64,000 nucleotides of DNA from Isoetes taiwanensis (GCA_021234155.1 JAJEKV010000649.1:62001-126000), one strand, 5' to 3'. Positions 13,101-24,740 are shown, numbered from the stretch's first letter. Numbers and translations are program-made. Notes: generated from the sequence alone by a model not told the origin.

Positions 13101-13630
13101 GCATACATGTAGTTTATCATCTTATTTAAAACTGAGTTTGAAGTGACTGTCAACTCCCTAAACATGGGTTGATTGTGAACAACTATACTATTTTATTACA
13201 ATATCAAAATGCCTTGGTTGTTATGTGGGGATAATGTAGTAATTTATGCAACACTGTCGATGTTAGAATACAATTGTATGAGTAGAGACTACAGGTTTAA
13301 AGTTAAACCCACAGACAATGTTGGAGGCAAAAGGTTTGATCCTTGCATGGAAAAAACAAAATAAAAAATATAGAAAGATGCCCTCGGGGTACCGAGGGCA
13401 ACCCTACATGCACAACACCTTGTTATACTAAAGAGATATTGCTGGTTAAAAATTTGAAAAATCATACTATGGAGGGAAAATTAAGAGATTTCCTATTTGG
13501 ACTTGAAAGTCCACACAATTCAAACTAGTTAGGTACCCTGCAATAGATTTATCATCATGCTAATTATTCCTGGATGAAAGTTATTAAACATAGGCTAGTC
13601 AATTAAGTTCCATCTTACTTATGTCCAATC
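10152..13630. other. No supported gene; small perfect hairpin at 13379-13400
   Basis: AT-rich, with scattered short frames and no recognised family. TGCCCTCGG-GGTA-CCGAGGGCA at 13379-13400 is a perfect 9-bp stem with a 4-nt loop. Its role is unknown. Confidence 0.4.
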
Positions 13631-13634
13631 AGCT

Positions 13635-14530
13635 ATGGACATTTTTTTATTGCTGCTTCTTCAATCCGGCAACATGACATCAGTTGATGATCTACAAAAG
13701 GAGTGGATGAATCGACTTGTCAATACTTTAGAAGTAGGTTACAAGCTATCTTTGTCAAGGGAACGGGGACGAGGATATCCTCGTGAAATTGCCTTAAACA
13801 TTAACAACTACATGATAGATTGGTTAGTTTATATACTTACTTCTTCAAGGTTCACTGATATCACTTCTCTCATATAGTCCCAAGGAATTTTGATATCGAA
13901 GCACATATTTTAGTTTCGAGCTATGTTGCTGCATGGATGGAGGATTTATATATATGCAACTTTCATGCAACTAAAGTAGTGGCAGGTCTTTTCCATGGTG
14001 CTATCTATCCATGTCCATTCCTTGCATTGCATAGCCAACAGTATGATGCCGTCCTTGCACACCTGGAATTATCAGACCAAGTACTTCAGTACAATCATGA
14101 GCATGTTTGCTGGCCTAGTCTGATCTACTCGAAACCTACTTCGTGAATGGTTCACCTGCAAATGCCCATGGTTTATGTGCAAATGCCTAGTTTCCTAAGG
14201 AGGGCAATTATAGTCCTAATTGGTTTCGTTTATGGTACTTGGCATGCAGCTTACTGAACATAAGATGGCACTATGTGATAAAGATAATTGGCAAATGTTT
14301 AAGGATAACATTGTGCCAAAGACAATTGTCCTTCGCATATGCATCGATCTGAACCAAGGCAATTTTTTTGGAGCTCTACAAGAAATAGAAATTGCACAGA
14401 AATCCGATCCATCACCATGGGTGAGCGAGGAATACACCATTAAGCACAGTCCAAAAAATATGTACACGTTATTAACTACTGGTATATGCGCAAAATGGTG
14501 AGCTATCTTGACGAGATGGCACAAATGCAC
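13635..14530 (+). other. Exon-like frames, product not recognised
   Basis: Three plus-strand open frames have protein-like composition: 13635-13877 (DLQKEWMNRLVNTLEVGYK), 13937-14146 (AWMEDLYICNFHATKVVAGL) and 14220-14501 (IVLRICIDLNQGNFFGALQE). The third may continue in another frame as MVSYLDEMAQMHIFDEIL up to about 14550. They could be exons or relics of one plus-strand gene. I cannot name the family and the splice sites are not convincing. Confidence 0.25.
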
Positions 14531-14992
14531 ATCTTTGATGAGATATTAACTTGAGTTGTTTAATGATGCTTCATGTGTGAATTGAGTTTTATGGAAGTTG
14601 ATGTTTTCGAGACAATATGGATCCCACAGCATATGGCATGGATTCTGGAGATCCAAACTGAACATTCTTCCCAAGCAAGAGATATTTTGATGTTGATATT
14701 GTGTTGTTGCCAACAGATGTGCGAGGGCAATTATTGCATTGCATACTTTCTTTCTACCCTTTTTTTTTGTAAGGGTACAAATAAAATAGATTTTCCTGGT
14801 CAGTCAAAATTCGAGTGCAAAAAAAATGACAATTGCCTATTAAAAGGCTATGTACTTATCTCTATTATTCGTGTTTTCCTTTTGAAGCTCATGTTTACCA
14901 TAATGCCCATAATGCACTTAAAAGAGTTTTGAAACAACCCAACAATAACCAGCTGATGAATAATTATTCTATCATTGTATAGCTTATGCTAC

Positions 14993-15369
14993 TTATTGGC
15001 ACTGTTGGCAATAGCAGTGCTTCAGAGAAAGTTGATCTCCAAATAAGTTTTTAACTAGTAGTGTGAACTTCTCTTTCAATTTGGCATTTGAGTTGACATT
15101 CTGAGTTTTGCCCCCCATTATGTTAAGAATCCGGCCACAATACAATTTAATGCAAGGATTTACAAACATGCAACCAACGCCCAGCCATTCAATGTGCTCA
15201 AATAATGTGGACTTGCAATGCATTCCCTATAACCAACCAAACTTCCTCATTTTTCCAATCTCACTTGCATATCTTTGATTTGGCAACCTGCATTCCCACC
15301 CTTTAAACTTGTGCAACATCCCAATATTGTCAATCTGAACAAATTTGTCCTTGAACAAATTTGTCCTTG
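14993..15369 (-). pseudogene. Possible decayed E-domain tail of the PPR gene
   Basis: Directly downstream of the PPR stop codon, another minus-strand frame reads VQIDNIGMLHKFKGWECRL and then PNQRYASEIGKMRKFGW before its own stop. The pattern of a short strand, a His-Phe pair, a basic-Pro-Asn segment and a helix resembles the end of an E/E+ region in PLS-type PPR proteins. A 16-bp tandem duplication (15336-15367) lies just after the stop. This is inference from pattern only. Confidence 0.35.
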
Positions 15370-17679
15370 CTACTGCCAAGCTTGAGCTTCCAACATGTCA
15401 GAAACTGCATATACATTTGCCATCAACATATACGCTGAGATATCTCTAAAGTCAAGCTTTTGCATAGAGTCAAAAGCAAGCCTTCCAATCATCACATTCT
15501 TCCACTTCCAACAAGCACCCAACACTGTCCTCCATATCGTCATATTGTGTTTAAAAGGCATGTTCTTCACCACTTCCACTGCATCATATAGGCGATTGGA
15601 GCGACCCATGAGATCAACCATACAAGCATAATGCTCCATTACAGGACAGATCCCAGAAGGTATGCACATGATCCAAAAGTAGCCCTTTCCTTTGTCAGCA
15701 ATGCCAGCATGACTACATGCATTGAGAATAGAGAGGAATGTAACACCATCTGCTTGAATACGTTCCTGCATCATCCACATAAATAAATCAAAGACACATG
15801 AAGCATCTCCATAGTAAGCATATCCTGCCAGCAACGCATTCCATGTTACCAAATCCCTTGTCGTTATTGAATGAAATACTTGCTCAGCATCAGCCATCCT
15901 TCCACATTTACCATAAAATCCAATCAAAGATGCTGCTACAACTGGTTCATTCTGGAGTCCAATGCTGCGGATTTGCACATGAATTCCTTTTCCTGTTTCA
16001 AAGGCCGCTAAACTCCCACATGCCTTCAATGCAGCAACATAGGTTAGGGCATCTGGCATGAAACCTTCATCCTGCATGCATGCAAATAATTGCAGGGCTA
16101 GGATATTCTCCCCATTTTCTGCATACCCAAATATCATAGTAGTCCATGACACTAACTCATGTTGTGGCATCTTGTCAAAGATGGAACGAGCCTGATCCAT
16201 GCTCCCACATTTAGCATAGACATCAACCATTGTGCTTGCCACAAAAATGTCAGTTTCATGCCCACTCTTGGCAAATTGAGACTGCAAAGCTATGCCCCTC
16301 TCTAGAGACTCTACTTTTACAAGTCTTCTCTCTAATTGCACCCCATCTTCTTTTGATGCACAACTAGCACATGCCTTGAATGCAATTGCATATACTTGAT
16401 CATCTGGTGTGAAACCATAATCTTGCATTTGGGAAAACAACTGAAGAGCTAAATCGCCATTCTCACTCTTTGCATATCCGTATATAATAGCAGTCCATGA
16501 TACTAAATTGTGATATGGCATTTTATGAAAAAACCAATGAGCATGATCCATGCTTCCACACTTGGCATAAACATCCACGATTGTATTTGCCAGAAAAATG
16601 TCCAAGGTGTTCTTGCTCTTTGAAAGTTGAGAGTGAATAGCTATTCCTTTCTCCAGAGACTCCAACTTTACAAGTTTCCCACTAACCAGCTTGCCATCTT
16701 CTTTTGATGAATAATTAGCACATGCCTTCAGTACAACCAAGAATGTACGCGCATCTGGAGAATAACCTTCATCTTGCATCTGAATAAATAATTGAGGAGC
16801 CAAATTGCTGTTTTCACTCTCTGCATATCCAGATATCATAGAAGTCCATGACACTAAGTCGTGGTTTGGCATCCTATCAAAGAAGCAACAAGCATGTTCC
16901 ATGCTCAAACACTTGGCATACAAATCCACCATTGTATTTGCAACAAAACTGTCCCACTCGTACCTAGTTTTTGAAAGTTGAGAGTGCAGAGCCAGGGCCT
17001 TCTCTAAGGACTTTATTTTTACGGCCTTACCTTTAACTTGCTTGCGGCCTTCATTCGCTGCACAGCTAGCACATGCCTTAAGTGCAGCGACATAAGTTCG
17101 AGAATTTGGTCTAAAGCCTTCTTCTTGCATATAAGCATATAATTGGAGAGCATATTCACTCTCACCATTCTCTACATACCCATATATCACCGAATTCCAA
17201 GACACTAGATCATGCTGAGGCATATTGTCAAATACATGACGTGCTTGCAACATGCTCCCACATTTGGCATACATATGCACTAGAGTGGTTGCCACAAGGA
17301 TGTCTATATCATTCCCTGTATGACTAGTGTGGACATGAATTTTGGTCCCTGTTTCTAAGTCCCTTAAGATGATACATGCTTTCAGTGCAGCAAGTAAGAC
17401 GGAACGACTTGGTGTGAATCCATTTTGCAATGTTTTTTGATATATCATGAGAGCCTCTTTACTTTGTATTTTGGCATTTGGATCTCTCAAATTCTGGGTG
17501 TCACCATATGAATCCTTTATTTTTTGCGTGATTCGCATTTCATTATTCCTGTAACATGTCCTGACATCCCAGCGAGCAGGTTCCTCAAAACATTTCACAC
17601 TGAGTGACACCCATTTTAAGCCGATGCAGCAGAGACTGTGAGAGATGGAAAGATGCACAAAACTTGCATGATCCAGCAT
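15370..17679 (-). CDS. PLS-type pentatricopeptide repeat protein (E-class, possibly truncated)
   Basis: An intron-free open frame of 769 residues. It has five or more P-L-S modules, recognised by repeated VDVYAKCGSMDQAR..FDKMP, LVSW(T/N)xxIxGYAE and ALQLFxxMQDxGFxPD blocks. Three modules carry inserted lysine-rich spacers ending in LE(K/R)G before HSQ/QSQ, a feature I associate with fern PPR proteins. The C-terminus enters an E motif (TIWRTVLGACWKWKN, then AYMLMANVYAVSDMLEA) and stops there, with no DYW deaminase. Family proteins bind organellar RNA for C-to-U editing or processing, so plastid or mitochondrial action is expected. The N-terminus (MLDHASFVHLSISHSLCC) could be a targeting region. 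The stop position, and E-like sequence out of frame downstream, suggest it may be a truncated allele. Confidence 0.85.
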   Translation of the reverse strand: MLDHASFVHLSISHSLCCIGLKWVSLSVKCFEEPARWDVRTCYRNNEMRITQKIKDSYGDTQNLRDPNAKIQSKEALMIYQKTLQNGFTPSRSVLLAALKACIILRDLETGTKIHVHTSHTGNDIDILVATTLVHMYAKCGSMLQARHVFDNMPQHDLVSWNSVIYGYVENGESEYALQLYAYMQEEGFRPNSRTYVAALKACASCAANEGRKQVKGKAVKIKSLEKALALHSQLSKTRYEWDSFVANTMVDLYAKCLSMEHACCFFDRMPNHDLVSWTSMISGYAESENSNLAPQLFIQMQDEGYSPDARTFLVVLKACANYSSKEDGKLVSGKLVKLESLEKGIAIHSQLSKSKNTLDIFLANTIVDVYAKCGSMDHAHWFFHKMPYHNLVSWTAIIYGYAKSENGDLALQLFSQMQDYGFTPDDQVYAIAFKACASCASKEDGVQLERRLVKVESLERGIALQSQFAKSGHETDIFVASTMVDVYAKCGSMDQARSIFDKMPQHELVSWTTMIFGYAENGENILALQLFACMQDEGFMPDALTYVAALKACGSLAAFETGKGIHVQIRSIGLQNEPVVAASLIGFYGKCGRMADAEQVFHSITTRDLVTWNALLAGYAYYGDASCVFDLFMWMMQERIQADGVTFLSILNACSHAGIADKGKGYFWIMCIPSGICPVMEHYACMVDLMGRSNRLYDAVEVVKNMPFKHNMTIWRTVLGACWKWKNVMIGRLAFDSMQKLDFRDISAYMLMANVYAVSDMLEAQAWQ

Positions 17680-19540
17680 TGGATGAGCACCAAATTAAAA
17701 GACTGAAATTTGGCTTCCTTAGAACCGTTGGCTAGTCATTAAAAAGGTGTTTATATGTTCAAACATCTCTCAGATGCTTAACTTGCATCATCGGGAAATT
17801 TGCAATTGGTGAAGCCCAACTTGGAGAACGTTTTGAGAAGATCAAGAAAGTGGAGGCCATACTCCCTATTCTATTCTGCATGGTAGATTGACTATTAATG
17901 GCAAATGCCCTCTGGCTAGACTTGATTTTGGATTCTTCTTTATAATAAGATAGTGAATTTACCATGTACTGAGCACTTCCTGGCGCTGTTATTTCCCGCT
18001 CTCTGCTCTCTGTGTTTTGTAATATATGGATAACATGTAAGGAAGCACAGCAGTAACATGTACACGTTTGGGGGAGTTATTTGCACAATATTTTATCAAT
18101 CCTTTATTGACAGGTAATGAAGAACTACCTCTCACTACATTTTCATTTTCAAAACTTGTTCTTATCCTCTTGCAAGTTTAAAACTATGACCAGATTTTGG
18201 AATTCAACATTTTAAAAAATGCAAGCCCAACTATTTGAAACTGAACAGTAATGGAACATTCAATCAGAATAGTAAAAAGATGTTACGTTCAAGATAGTCG
18301 CCGTACCATGGTTGTCTGTTTTTGTTCGCTGTTGCGAGCTACATTCCAGCATGCCCCCTTTCATTGAGAACCAAATTCGAATTTGGAACAACAAGATGAT
18401 CCTTATAGTAATTTAAGTAACCTCAATTCATCTAATTAGTACCTGTAAGAAAAGACAACATGATGTTTCTGTAAAGAACTGAGTAGAGAGCTAGGAAATA
18501 AAAAACAGAGAATGGATGGAAACTCTGTTTTTGGATACCCGATTCAAGCAACGTAACTGGATTGAAATGTTCTTGGGTGAATAAAACAAGATTTTGCAAC
18601 TTAGAAACCACATTTCTATTGTTTACTAGTCGATTCCTCAACCCAGTCCGGGATCCATATGCTTCCATAGCTAAGCATGATCGTCATTAACCATCAGATT
18701 TTCCAGTACAAAATGAATCGCATAAGCACTATTGGTTTGTAGCCCAATACAAGTAAGAAATTACTGCATGAACCGGGTATCAACATTCAACGCAAAAAGG
18801 CTTTGCTCGAACTCTTTGCCGAATGCATCCATATTCAGAGTAAAGAAAGTATTTCTTGAACTCCTCTGCCGATTGCTTCAACCAGATACAGATTCAGATT
18901 CAGCCCTAGGTCTTTATGTGCTAGGGAACCCACGGGCAGTCGAGGGTTTCCGGTGGGAAACCGGCAGGCGGCGGCGGCGCGACGCACGTGGCCCACAGGT
19001 AGGGGGGAATTCCGTCGATGACCTTGCAGGGGCGATTGAAGCAGATTCGATGCAGATTCAACGCAGATTCAAGCTGTTTTCTTTGAAGATTCTTGCGATT
19101 TGATCCACAATTTATCCATTCCGGTGCTCCAATAGCTACCAAAGCTCCAGATTTTGGAGCTATTCTTGCATCCAAAAAATTATACCGGCATAAAAGACGG
19201 CTAGATCTACAACTTATCCATTCCGGTGGAGCTATTCTTGCATCCAAAACATTTACAGATGGAAGGGCAGCCATAGCCAAGACGGTAATGCTAACTTGTA
19301 GAAACACCTATTTTTCTTCTGATCTGCCATAGTCGGCATGCTCGGAATTGAGCTTCCTATTTTATACCCTTAAACAGCTCGCCTCGAAGCCAGAATAAAC
19401 ACTGTAGCGTCTCGCCTGGAGGCTTGAAGGCTTCGTAAGAAAGAGTGCAACCTCTTTCTGCTCTGGAGGTTTCGTGGCGAAGCAATGGCGGCGCCGCCTA
19501 AGCCTCCAATAAACTTGAATACCAAAAAAAAACACATACC
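17680..19540. other. No supported gene
   Basis: 5' flank of the PPR gene and then AT-rich spacer. Short frames on both strands around 18732-19332 overlap a GC-rich patch (18950-19010) but show no family signature. Confidence 0.4.
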
Positions 19541-19546
19541 GTAACT

Positions 19547-20486
19547 AACGGGACCTTAAAATTACTTAAGATTATGCCTTATTTTGTTTTCAGGTAATTC
19601 TTGGGTGATTATTCATTGAAAATTTCTGGCGGCCCTCTGGTGGCGCCGCCATGTCCCATTATACACCATCAAACAAGAAACATGAACAAATTACTATCAT
19701 TAACAGAAGAACATCACAGAAGAAAATCACAGAAGAAATTCATTATAGAAAATCATTACAGAAGATCATTATAGAAAATGTTCACAGTGAAAAAAGATAA
19801 GGTGTAGAGAAGCTATGGCCGCAGTTCCTGCGACCATGCTGCTTTCTTCTCTTACAATATCCCGACCTTCTTCCGTCCCTCTTCTCAAGAGCCCAATTGC
19901 CAGAAGACCAAGCTATGGTGGATGTTCCGTCACCGAAGCGATTGCTTTCGTCCGATCCACGGAAGAAATGCACGGCTCACCATGTCAAAACTCGCCCTAA
20001 AAAGCACAACCCTATGATAAGAACCAGCAAAGAAATGTGCCGATCCACTCAAGATTATGAAACAAAGAAATCGATGACCCACTAAACCTCGACTCACACC
20101 ACAAAATCGACTAAATGCCGACTAACATATCCAAGAACTTGATTACCTCCACCAAAACACCTCAAACACAAGGTATCTCGACGAAATACCCGCAAAACAT
20201 AACAAGAAAAACTCGTAAGAAAGAAACAAAAGAAAAATAACAAAACTTCGAAAAAACTTGACAAACTTGAGCAAACAACACGTCATCTTGAAGCTCGTCT
20301 CCTAAGCTCGAAAACAACCTCAATCCAAAAATGAGGTTTTTGATCGAAGCCGGGCGCCACAAAAATGAGCTTCGGAGGAGCTCGGGTTCGAATAGGACTT
20401 CGTCGCCAAAAAGCCTCTCATGCGGTCACCAAAATTATAATTTATACCCTGGGCCGACGTGGCGGGGGTAATTTTAAGGTCCCGTT
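19547..20486. repeat. Segment bounded by perfect 19-bp inverted repeats
   Basis: AACGGGACCTTAAAATTAC at 19547-19565 occurs as the exact complement at 20468-20486. The 940-bp interval could be a non-autonomous element, or two copies of a dispersed motif in opposite orientation. I see no matching target duplication outside (TAACT on the left, GGCCC on the right). Confidence 0.55.
19815..20000 (+). CDS. Short ORF with plastid transit-peptide-like sequence
   Basis: A 61-residue frame begins with MAAVPATMLLSSLTISRPSS and continues Ser/Arg/Pro-rich (VPLLKSPIARRPSYGG) with few acidic residues, as in chloroplast transit peptides. The start AGCTATGGCC has good plant context. Only this segment is recognisable and no mature-protein domain follows. 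It may be exon 1 of a plastid protein or a captured fragment, since it lies inside the 19-bp inverted repeat pair. The role is inferred. Confidence 0.3.
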   Translation: MAAVPATMLLSSLTISRPSSVPLLKSPIARRPSYGGCSVTEAIAFVRSTEEMHGSPCQNSP

Positions 20487-20512
20487 GGCCCGCGGGAGAA
20501 TGCACGCCACCG

Positions 20513-20693
20513 GGCGGTTTCAGTGGAAATCAGCAGCGGCGCCATCGCATACCGCGCCACTGGCGGTTTCGGTTTTATTGAATCCGCCGTCGCCGCCGCT
20601 GCGGCAGCAGCGCCCGCCACGATTCCCACTGAAACCGCCAGTGGCAGTATTTTTCTACATAACCCACGGGAATTTCCCCTTACCCGTGGGTTA
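20513..20693. repeat. GC-rich overlapping hairpins
   Basis: 20513-20531 pairs with 20621-20639 (GGCGGTTTCAGTGGAAATC against its complement, one mismatch), and 20556-20570 pairs perfectly with 20631-20645 (GCCACTGGCGGTTTC). The two helices share GAAACCGCC and exclude each other. A third hairpin, TAACCCACGGG/CCCGTGGGTTA, lies at 20660-20693 with a 12-nt loop. The GC content contrasts sharply with the flanks. Confidence 0.7.
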
Positions 20694-20795
20694 CGCGATC
20701 AAAATCGGTGAAAGGAAGGCATACTAGCCCCTATTTCCGGAAGCTTGCGAAAATATGAATCACGCCCGCTTGACCGTGAGCCTATCTATACCTTT

Positions 20796-20818
20796 AAAAA
20801 AAAAAAAAAAAAAAAAAA
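20796..20818 (+). repeat. A23 homopolymer
   Basis: A run of 23 A follows CCTTT. It could mark the 3' end of a retroposed sequence on the plus strand or be a simple microsatellite. No retroposon body was recognised upstream. Confidence 0.6.
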
Positions 20819-21089
20819 GGGTCTCATACAAGACAAGGGGTTGTCTTCCGGTGGCCGAGAATGTGTTTTCATGTTTTTACTTTCATGGTTTCTGGTTTCT
20901 ATAGAGAGGGTTTGTTCAGGTTTCATCACTCCATAGGTTGTTTGGTTGTTTGTTTTGTATTGTAGAATTTAGTAGAAATGAGCAAAACTCTACAATTATA
21001 CATCCATATATACTCGAAGATTCTAATATATCACATTAGAGTGTTCTAATTTCAGCTCCAATACCTATTCCAATGCTCTCTGTCCTCAA

Positions 21090-21540
21090 TACCATGAACA
21101 TGAGCACCATAGTAGCAATGTTTTGAGCTTTCATAAGCCTAATTTTTTGCTGCCGAAACAGAATCCTCTTCAACAGGGAAAACCCACTCTAGTCCTTGAT
21201 CTAGATCAGACTCTTGTCGATTCCAGTTTCCACGACTTAGGCGCCCACGATTTTATCTTGATCTGTATATAAATGATTTCGTTTCAAAAATTTACATGTG
21301 GAAACGACCTGGTCTAAATCATTTTTTGCAGTCCGTAGCAGAACATGTATCTAGACTCTTGTCAATTCTAGTTTCCACGACTTGGGTGCCCACGATTTTA
21401 CCCTTGATCTGCGCATAAATGATTCCGTTTCAAAAATTTACATGTGGAAACGGGCTGATCTAAATCATTTTTTGCACTCTGTAGCAAAATATGTCTGCGA
21501 TACTGAGATGGGCTCTTTTATTTTTGAATTGATCGTGACA
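21090..21540 (+). pseudogene. FCP1/NIF-type (CTD-like) phosphatase relic, internally duplicated
   Basis: The frame LLPKQNPLQQ, then KPTLVLDLDQTLVDSS near 21138-21225, contains the DLDxT catalytic motif of the FCP1/NIF phosphatase family (haloacid dehalogenase fold, protein Ser phosphatases). Downstream, AHDFTLDLRINDSVSKIYMW, then KRADLNHFLHSVAKYV and then SFIFELIVTRA, corresponds to the segment before the next catalytic motif. The part from SSFHDLGAHDF to about VAEHV occurs twice in tandem (21211-21356 and 21357-21497, period 146 bp). The first copy has a frame break and stop after ILI. The domain ends abruptly where repeat R1 starts. It is a non-functional fragment. Confidence 0.65.
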
Positions 21541-21813
21541 AGAGCCCAAGAACCCAGGAGTGCAGCTAGCTGAGCGATCTTTGTGCAGCTAAGGACCTAG
21601 CAAGAAGCTGGAGCTACAACAGCCACCATCGCTAGAACACCGTTAGCCAGTTTCCAGAGAGGCTCCCCAGCAACAGAAATGACCGCCAGTTTACAGTCAA
21701 TAATGGGTTTGGAGCAGTTATTGGCATATTTCGGGCATACACTGGCATATACCTGGAATATGCCACAAACCTGCATGGATGAGGGTTTCCCCCGTAGGGG
21801 TAACCCAAAACTG
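21541..21813 (-). repeat. R1 dispersed repeat, copy 1
   Basis: This copy aligns with 27876-28130 almost throughout: AGCCCAAGAACCCAGGAGTG, then GCTGGAGCTACA(A/G)CAGCCACC, then CGCCAGTTTACAG, then TGGCATATACCTGGAATATG and then GGGGxAACCCAAAA. The minus strand can form a terminal hairpin (GGGTTACCCCTACGGGGG...) and GGCATAT-TCCAGGT-ATATGCC. A minus-strand frame crosses it (21597-21941). The strand given is the one on which the repeat would lead into neighbouring gene fragments in other copies. FCP1-like relics abut its left side. Confidence 0.8.
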
Positions 21814-22005
21814 CTATCTCGAATCGCAATACATAAGTGATATCTACTCAGATTTGCCAAAATAGAACTTTTAAAACAGTATTCAAACTCAATACCAGTT
21901 ACCTGAAATATCTTGTGGAGGCTTGTAAAAGCATATGACAATCGGCTTTTAGAACGGATTCAGGGATGGAAACCATGATAACTACCCTAGGAAATATAAA
22001 AAACT
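21814..22005. other. Spacer
   Basis: Short spacer between R1 and the LINE relic, with no feature seen. Confidence 0.3.
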
Positions 22006-23140
22006 ATGCCAAAGGTTGGGGTAGAGCTTGATAGCCTTTACAACCAGCTCCACTCACTTAGAGCATTGGGTTTTAATGATGGGATAGAGGAGAAGGGGAT
22101 AATAGAAGAAATAAAGGCATTAGAGGAAGTCAAGATAATTGAGAACAGATGCAAAGCAGGATTGACTTGGCTAAAAGAAGTTGATTAATGCACCAAATTC
22201 TTCTTTAAGCCAGTTAAAGAAAAGAAAAGGTCGTCTACACTATCAACCATCACATTAGAGGATGGCTCGACTCTCAAATCTCCAGGGAATCTATGAAGGT
22301 ACTTACATAACCATTTCCATTCTTTCTTTGAGGAACACAGCTTACATTCCAGGATACATATGAAGAGCTAGTGATCTCAAAAGTCTCATCATCATGAGCT
22401 TTAGCTAGAAAGATATTCTGGCGCTCTCTCTCTATCGAGGATCTTGAAAAAGCTATCCTCTTATTGGCTAAATATAAATGTCCATGCATGGATGGAATTC
22501 CCATAGAATTCTACCAATGCAATTGGGAATGGATTATGTATGATATCTTTTCTACATATACATAATGTATGTAAGTTGAAAATTTAAATCCCAGATTGAA
22601 CACAGGTTGCATCACCTTGAAACCAAGTGTAAGGAGCCGAGCACAATTAATGACTGAAGGCCTATCACACTTCTATCTGCATTTTACAAAATCATAGCTA
22701 AGGCTATGGCAGAGAAGATCAAACCAATTTTAACGGAAGCTATCTCATAGGCCCAATCTGGCTTCTTAGCGGATAGGAGTATTTAATCAATGTGGCATCA
22801 GCTTTTGAAGGGTTGCACTGGGCCAGAAAAATAGGACAAAAAGTAACCTATCTAAAGCTAGATTTCACCAAGGTATATGATAGCATTAGATGGAGTTCTT
22901 TTTGCATAAAATGATGCATAGCGTGGATTGTAGGGAATTTTTTATAGAGGGGGTAATGAAATTGCTAAGATCTGCTCGAGCCTCAATATTATTCCAAGGT
23001 GAACCCTCTCCTATATTTGATATTAAAAGGGGCATTACGCAAGGTTGTCCCCTGGCTCCTTTCCTCTTCAGTGTAGCAGCATAAGCTCTTTCATAGATAT
23101 TCCTGCAAGCCTCTGCATACGTCTCATTCAAGGACTAGAA
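22006..23140 (+). mobile_element. LINE reverse transcriptase relic
   Basis: A heavily decayed plus-strand non-LTR retrotransposon segment. Pieces in different frames keep the family order. First comes a pre-RT region (KCxxGLTWLKEVD, FFFKPVKEKKRSS, TLEDGSTLKSP). Then LLSAFYKIIAKAMAEKIKP, AQSGFLADRS, VTYLKLDFTKVYDSIRW and finally GITQGCPLAPFLFSV, the RT palm segment before the YADD box. The YADD part and 3' end are not found. Stops and shifts throughout show it is old. Confidence 0.75.
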
Positions 23141-24740
23141 ATGTGGGATGGTTCTCAACAAATCTGTAACCAATAAGCAGACGACCCATTTTTGTCTAGA
23201 GGCGGAGTTGTCATGTGCAGGACAAATCTTGATCACCTTCTCAATAGCTTCAGGATGCCTCGTAAATTTAAAACCTCGAATTTTGACCTACATATACATG
23301 CTTTTGAGGTGCTTAGAACCATGTGCTCTAATGAAGAAATCACTATCACAGCCCTTCAATTGTCTTAGCTTAGAACCATAGGCTTTAAGGGAACAAATTG
23401 CTATATTGCAGCCCTTTAATTGTCTTAGGTTACAACCATAGACTCTAACCCATAGGCTCTAACTAGCCCTTTAGTTGTCTTAATATTGACTAGCTTGTTA
23501 AGCCCCTAGTAGTATCATTCATCACAAAAATTGCTATCTCGTCAAGCAATGAAAAGGGGAAGAGGAAGAAGAAAAAAGATATGATTGATAGCTTAGATTG
23601 CCTGGCCACTTACGGCAAACCCTAGTTGGAAAATTTCATGTTTGTGGAATATAGTTGAGCATTGTGGCAAACCCTAATTGGATGAGCTCTACAAAATTAC
23701 ATGTTTGTGAATATAGTCGAGCATTATGACCAGCAATAGCAACAACATGTAGGAGGTTCTATCTCCAAAAGCTCCTGGATATACCCATAAAGTGATCATT
23801 TCCAACGCGTGACACAAACTTGTGGAATAAAATCTTGTGATTAGTTGGCATTTTGAGTTACATACTTCTTAGTTGGTATTTAACTCTTGAAACTTCTAAT
23901 TTCCAACCAACTCTTTAAGTAAATTAATTAAATTCATCCGGGGGGGTGATCTTCTGCAGGACCAGAAGGGGAACATGTTTCCAATTAGGCTTCATGTCCC
24001 AGTATATATCATAATAAATATGGCCTATCTTCTTTTGCTCTAGACAACACCAGATGCTAGTGTAGGTCTTTATCCTTTGCTTAAATTTCTCTTCTATAAC
24101 CTAGATATTGTAAATAAGTCTAATAAGAGCAATCTCAACAAGGCCTTTCATGGAAGAAAATGTAGGATCTTGCCACCAAAAGCAATCTTCATTGAAGCAA
24201 ATTCTAAAATCTTTATATCTTGGTAGGATGACAAAGCTTCCTTCAGCTGTAATCATTACATGAACAAATTAACTAACTAGGTAGATCTACAAATTAACTA
24301 ACTAGCGGTAGATCTACAAATTACCTCCTCGCCATCATATTTTGACATAAGATTGCAATGCCTTCAATGGGATCTCAGATCATTGCATTCATTCTTCCCC
24401 ACATCACATAGCTGAATTGCCGGCTTGGACTCCACGACCAGTAGCAACATGCATCATTTTCTTCAAATAAAACATAATTGAGAAAATTTATTTTCCAAAG
24501 ATAAAATTAGTATCAACAAGTAGCTTATCCGAAGGTGTGGATTTTCTAAAAAGTGTACTCAAGAAAATTTGTTATTGGTCCATACTTTCGATTCGGGATG
24601 AGCTTTCAATATGTTTTGGACCTACCTTGCACAAAAAGCATTAGTGGTGAAATTGTGCACAAACAAACATAAACGGATATAAGCATTCTCAATATATCGA
24701 GGCATGAATCAGTATAGACAAACAGTTTTAAATTAGAAAT
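23141..24740. other. No supported gene; degenerate repeats
   Basis: AT-rich. At about 23310-23480 the motifs 'AGCCCTT(C/T)AATTGTCTTAG' and 'ACCATAGxCTxTAA' recur three times. A 28-bp direct duplication (AATTAACTAACTAG...GTAGATCTACA) lies at about 24266-24322. No gene recognised. Confidence 0.45.
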
